Shown here one piece after another: positions 37,217-40,702 of a stretch of DNA of 40,702 bases. Source of the DNA: Myxococcales bacterium. Lineage in GTDB: Bacteria; Myxococcota_A; Polyangia; Haliangiales; Haliangiaceae. Made by a program: the position numbers and the translations under genes. Under the pieces are notes generated by a model. That model was not told where the DNA came from, ran no database searches, and saw only the letters and a list, made by a program, of their open reading frames with translations. Position 1 is the stretch's first letter, and each line of letters opens with the position of its first letter. The DNA lies in contig JADKKI010000059.1 in the NCBI GenBank assembly GCA_016720595.1, positions 1 through 40,702 on the forward strand. Reading direction: 5' to 3'.

Positions 37217-38348
37217 ATGCGGCATCGCGCGCTCCGGGGAATCGTGTTCGCTCTCGCGGTCGCTGCGTGGACCAGCTGTGCCTCGGTCGCGGCTCCGCCG
37301 ACGGCGCCAGCCCCGACCTCGGGTGGGCCACCTGTCCAGCCCACCGTTGCATCGTGGGGCGAGCCACCACCGAGCGGTGGGCCGACCAGCGTCACGCCAC
37401 CAGGTGGCGGTGCTCCGAACGGAAACCCTGCGCCGAACGGAAATCCGGCGCCGAACGGAAATCCTGCACCGAACGGAAATCCCGCACCGAACGGAAATCC
37501 TGCACCGAACGGAAATCCGGCGCCGAACGGAAATCCTGCACCGAACGGAAACCCCGCGCCGAACGGAAACCCCGCACCGAACGGAAACCCGGCGCCGGCA
37601 AAACCCCTGCACCGAACGGAAACCCCGCGCCGAACGGAAACCCCGCACCGAACGGAAACCCGGCGCCGAACGGGAACCCTGCGCCGAACGCGAATCCTCC
37701 GCCGAACGCGAATCCTCCGCCGAACGCGAATCCTCCGCTGAACGCGAATCCTCCGCCGAACGCGAATCCTCCGCCGAACGGAACGCCCGTAGGACCTTCA
37801 CCTGGCGTTCCGACCAGCATCAGCCTCGTCATCACTGACGGCTCCGGGCAGGACTTCGTCCACGCCCAGTACAAGCCCGGGTCCGTGCTCCATCTCGGTG
37901 CAAACATCCGCGACGGGTATGGCAACTCGACACAAGGCACGTCGACCACCCCGTGCACGCCGGCCTACGATCTCGAGGACAACCTGGGCCCCAACGGTCC
38001 CCGGGCCCGGCTCGACGGCAATACCCTGACATTTCTGACCGAGGGCCCGTTCACCGTGCGCGTGCACTGCCGCGAGAACCCTCGCATCTCGAGCCGTGGC
38101 AACGAGGCTCCGTTCAACTTCGAGACCAGCACCGGAACCTTCGCGAAGGCCACCGCGGAGGCCGACCCGCCTGCCCAGGCCGGGATCACGCCCGGACGGG
38201 TCGTGATCCTGATCGTGCTCGCGGTGGGGCTCGTCGTCGTCGTCTACGAGCTGAAGCAGGTGGCGGACCTCAACTCGGATCCCGGCGGTGGGAGCTGCCC
38301 GGCGCCGAGCAGCTGTCTCCGCGGGGACGTGCTGTGTCGGAGTGACTC
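37217..38348 (+). CDS. Lipoprotein with hexapeptide PNGNPA repeats and a membrane helix (one frameshift in the repeats)
   Basis: ATG 37217; signal MRHRALRGIVFALAVAAWTSC with Cys21. Residues about 66 onwards are about 21 copies of an A-P-N-G-N-P hexapeptide, later A/P-P-N-A-N-P. One unit (37592-37608) is 17 instead of 18 bases and shifts the frame; the protein continues in frame 1. After the repeats comes a beta-rich domain (TSISLVITDGSGQDFVHAQY, LTFLTEGPFTVRVHCRENPR) and a clear membrane segment (GRVVILIVLAVGLVVVVYEL) followed by a Cys-rich end (GGGSCPAPSSC). A lipidated N-terminus plus a C-terminal membrane helix is unusual. The end is not certain: frame 1 stays open to 38967, and the next entry may be part of the same gene. 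Confidence 0.6.
37412..37788 (+). repeat. 18-bp tandem repeat array, 21 units, one of 17 bp
   Basis: Ten 18-bp units with consensus GCRCCGAACGGAAAYCC plus one base, one aberrant 17-bp unit at 37592-37608 (core GCAAAA), then ten more units whose later members have AACGCGAATCCTCCG. Copies are nearly identical. Each whole unit keeps the frame; the 17-bp unit does not. Confidence 0.95.
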
Positions 38349-38967
38349 GTGCGGCTGCAGACGCCTATCACGCCACCGGCCTGGCGACCCTACTGCCGCC
38401 GCCAGGCCCCTCGTCTGCACGTGCAATGCAACGGTGGCGGCGGGCGTCGCCCCGATCCACGATGTCGAGGACCTGGTCACGCGAGGCTTCAGCTCCAGGC
38501 CGCCTCCGCCGATCCTGTTCGCCGCGCCAGCAACCGCGCATCGACACTGGTGCGTAAGAGTTGGATCGCGCTCGCGACCAAGGCGTGGACGCCCGGACGC
38601 GCGATCGTGGTCGAGCAGGCGTCGGGATCGGTCGCGGCGCGCGATGCCACACGAGCTCCGCGCCAGCTCGCGCGAGTCCTCGACTCACTTCCCACGGTGG
38701 TGGAGCGTGCACGCGTGGCCACGCCGCGGCCCTCGCCCGCGCTCGCGGTCGCACCTCGCCGCTACGATCCCACGAGACCAGGGACGTCCCATTGCGGGCG
38801 CGGACGAGCTCGACGTGCGTGCCCTCGCGTTCAAGGTCGCCGTCACGGCCTACGGGATCATCGGCGCCGCACGTCGCTCGGTGGGTGCACCGGAGCTGGA
38901 TGGTCTCGCGGTGGTGCCGTGGAGCCAGAACGAAGCCGTGGGCCTCACCATGCTCGGGCGATTTTGA
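38349..38967 (+). CDS. Unrecognised protein, frameshifted (may belong to the preceding gene)
   Basis: From a GTG at 38349 the frame becomes convincing at about 38530: KSWIALATKAWTPGRAIVVE, QLARVLDSLPTVVERARVAT and SPALAVAPRRYDPTRPG. At about 38785 the sense moves to frame 1 (PIAGADELDVRALAFKVAVT, ARRSVGAPELDGLAVVPWSQ) and ends at TGA 38965-38967, overlapping the TTG start of the esterase gene. The helix-rich C-terminal part suggests a soluble domain, family not recognised. The first 180 bases are doubtful in every frame. Confidence 0.4.
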
Positions 38968-39964
38968 GCCGGCGCCTTGCCAGCCTCCTGCTCCTCGCGG
39001 CCTGCAGCGCGGATCAGCACGGCGAGTGCCGTGGCGATCTGATCGCGCCCGCGAGCACGCACGAGTGCATCGTACCCAACTGGTTCGATCGCGCGTTCGA
39101 GCTCGACGTTCCGGGCTCGTGGGACGGCCGCTCGCCGCTGCCCGTGGTGGTGCTGCTCACGGCGGCGGTGGCAGTCGCCAGAAGGCTCCGAACAAGTCGA
39201 CGTGCCGGGCGGTGACGGGGACAGCCCGCGTGCTTCGTGCCGTTCGCGGCGTCGCGCGGCTACGCCCGTCGTCATCCCCGATGGCACTGGTCAGCGTCCG
39301 CTCCGCAACATCCGCACGTGGAACGGCAACGGCGGCAACGATCTGCAGTGCACGAGCGGCCCGGCATGCAAGTCACGCGTCGACGACATCCGCTACTTCA
39401 ACGATCTGATGGCGCAGGTCCGCGGCGTCAGTCGACGACCATCGGATCTACGTCACCCGGATCTCGAACAGTGGCGCGATGAGCCCACCGCCGCCTCGCG
39501 TGCGAGCTGCCCGATGATCGGATCGCGGCGATCAGCGTCTCGGGCGCGAACGAGTTCGCAGACGATGGTGGGCCGTGCACCACGCCCGTGCCGGTGCGGC
39601 AGATCCGGCACCGAGGATCCGTGCTGGGGGTTTCTGGGCGGCACGCAGACCTGCCTGCAGGATGATGGGCGGCCGAAGACCAGCGTGGCCACCACGATGG
39701 AGGGCTGGCGGATGCGCAACGGCTGCTCCGCGACGGTACTCGAGACGCCGCGGCCGGAGCGCGACGCGAACGACGGGACGTCTCTCGTGATCCGCACGTG
39801 GCAGGGGCTGCGCCGCGAGCACCGAGCTGTTCGTGGTGGAGGGCGGCGGGCACACCTGGCCCAGCGGCAACCCGTACCTCGACGAGGACCAGATCGGCCG
39901 CGTCAGTCTCGAGGTCGACAACGCGGACCTGTTCGACTTCTTCGACGCCCATGTCCATCCGTAG
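38964..39964 (+). pseudogene. PHB-depolymerase-like esterase lipoprotein (alpha/beta hydrolase), broken by several indels
   Basis: TTG 38964 overlaps the preceding stop (TTGA) and begins SRRLASLLLLAACSADQHG, a lipoprotein signal with Cys14. Across several frames the sense reads: DVPGSWDGRSPLPVVVLL with a HGGGGS-like oxyanion loop (near 39145-39165), RPLRNIRTWNGNGGNDLQC, SRVDDIRYFNDLMAQVRG, a nucleophile region ISNSGAMS (near 39470), RLACELPDDRIAAISVSGAN, GTEDPCWGFLGGTQTC (near 39605), and GGGHTWPSGNPYLDEDQIG (near 39845) holding the catalytic His. These are features of the LpqC/PHB depolymerase (CE1-like) family. At least six indels are needed in 1 kb. Substrate could be a polyester or a feruloyl-type ester. 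Confidence 0.65.
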
Positions 39965-40600
39965 CGCACAGCTCTGCGCGTTCGTCGTGCTCGTCACGGC
40001 GTGCGGCTCGGTCACGACCTATCAGTCAGCCGATGTGCTGCCGCGCGGCAAGTGGCGGGGATGATCGCCGCAGGCGTCGGCGGCTTCGACGATCGGCCGC
40101 AGCAGGCCAAGACGCCGACCGGCACGTTCGAGGTGGCCGCACGGCGTGGGCTCCGCGGCGAGACCGTCACTGGGCTCAAGCTCTCCACGCTCGGCATCCA
40201 GCTCAGCATCCGCCAGCAGCTCTCGGCGAAGGCCGCTGGTCGTGGGCGCTGCCGGATCGCTCGGCGGCGTGAAGACCGACGAGACCAGCCCGACCAGCGC
40301 TGCGGGCTCACCCAGGCGCGCCTCGGCGCCCACGTAGCGACCAAGCGGCGCTCGCCGACCTGGGCGTGGAACATGGGACCGATGACCACGTTCTCGCTGC
40401 TGCGCCCGCTTAGGTAAGCAGCGGCACCGCAGGCGATGCGCTGGTCGGTGGCTTCGTCGGCTTTGACTGGCGGTTCGGTGCGAAGTGGCACCTGATCCCG
40501 GAGCTGTCGCTGCACGTCACGGTGGCGGGAGACGTGCCGGTCCACAGCTCGGTCAGCATGCTCAGCGCGGGCCTCGCGGCGGCGCGATTTCGACGATCTG
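39951..40600 (+). CDS. Lipoprotein, possible outer-membrane barrel or envelope protein (frameshifted, end uncertain)
   Basis: ATG 39951 overlaps the end of the esterase by 14 bases. Signal MSIRSAQLCAFVVLVTAC (Cys18), then VTTYQSADVLPRGKWR. The sense moves at about 40060 to MIAAGVGGFDDRPQQAKTPT and LKLSTLGIQLSIRQQLS, at about 40230 to VVGAAGSLGGVKTDETSPTS, then LTQARLGAHVATKRRSPTWA and VGGFVGFDWRFGAKWHLIPE to about 40580. Alternating strands with Gly turns indicate a beta-barrel-like or beta-sandwich envelope protein. At least four indels are needed and no certain stop codon is seen; a likely end is the strand SMLSAGLAAARF near 40590. Confidence 0.45.
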
Positions 40601-40602
40601 GC

Positions 40603-40702
40603 TCAGGCCGTCCGCGATCCGCGCCCGAACAGCTTCTCGCGGGCGGCGCCCGCCACCAGCGGAGCCGCCAGTTGGACGAGGCGGCGCTCGATCGTGATCG
40701 CG
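40603..40702 (-). CDS. Possible C-terminal end of a gene running into the window from the right
   Basis: On the minus strand a frame is open from the window edge to a TGA at 40603-40605 and reads ITIERRLVQLAAPLVAGAAR and EKLFGRGSRTA. The residues look like a helical protein end, but 30 residues in GC-rich DNA are weak evidence, and the plus strand is also open here. Confidence 0.2.
   Translation of the reverse strand, partial: AITIERRLVQLAAPLVAGAAREKLFGRGSRTA

Noticed and set aside
37412..37788. Tandem array considered as a CRISPR
   Set aside because: Units are contiguous with no spacers and lie inside a coding frame.
37154..37801. Minus-strand frame with repeating RSAEDS / FRSVRG units
   Set aside because: Reverse-strand reading of the 18-bp repeat array; the plus-strand reading has a signal peptide, domain and membrane helix.

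Overview
The window looks like a chromosomal segment of a high-GC member of the Myxococcota, possibly of the Haliangiales/Kofleriaceae type (lineage is inference; no marker gene is present). Reasons: strong G/C bias at third codon positions, many lipoproteins with short lipobox signal peptides, a MYXO-CTERM-like tail, a WD40-repeat Ser/Thr kinase next to an FHA/sigma-54 activator, and an RHS protein opening with a Cys-Gly-Asn-Gly Asp-rich motif. No rRNA, tRNA, CRISPR array or complete insertion sequence was seen.

Layout. (1) 1-7037: tail of an unknown gene, a small lipoprotein, a roughly 4.9 kb RHS/YD-repeat gene split over several frames that ends in an unusual Cys- and Gly-rich tip of lower GC, a secreted protein directly after the tip, and a lipoprotein. 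(2) 7388-19284: a tightly packed plus-strand run of two small secreted paralogues sharing a CX12C motif, a ferritin-like di-iron protein, a porin, a PHP-domain (CehA/McbA-type) lipoprotein, a small periplasmic protein, and two large lipoproteins whose lipid-binding (TULIP/BPI-like) fold is tentative; the second is fused through a MYXO-CTERM-like tail to another lipoprotein. (3) 19291-23482: an unrecognised 472-residue minus-strand protein and an accessory-looking stretch of broken small genes plus an HNH endonuclease. (4) 23532-34266: a small membrane protein, a lipoprotein with a helix-turn-helix-like tail, an FHA/sigma-54 activator, a WD40 Ser/Thr kinase and, divergent from it, an operon of di-heme cytochrome c peroxidase, outer-membrane barrel and cupredoxin, followed by a second di-heme peroxidase lipoprotein. 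(5) 34283-40702: lipoproteins of unknown role, an 18-bp-repeat lipoprotein, a broken PHB-depolymerase-like esterase and a broken barrel-like lipoprotein.

The most coherent system is in part 4. The divergent 72-bp region carries a near-consensus sigma-54 promoter pointing at the peroxidase operon, bracketed by a perfect 9-bp inverted repeat, while the kinase and a sigma-54 activator with intact GAFTGA are transcribed the other way. Inference: the kinase signals through the FHA activator to switch on an envelope redox set (peroxidase, porin, cupredoxin, peroxidase). Two copies of a structured double palindrome sit just after the last gene of the regulator operon and after the cupredoxin gene.

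Quality caveat: many genes need 1-2 base shifts to restore a conserved reading frame. These shifts are concentrated at 280-320, 930-1060, 2365, 2780, 4850-5070, 6080, 6665, 9115, 18610, 20980-23480, 36235-36870, 37600 and 38300-40600, whereas most long genes elsewhere are intact. Nearly all are indels, which favours local sequence error over gene decay, but this cannot be settled from the window.
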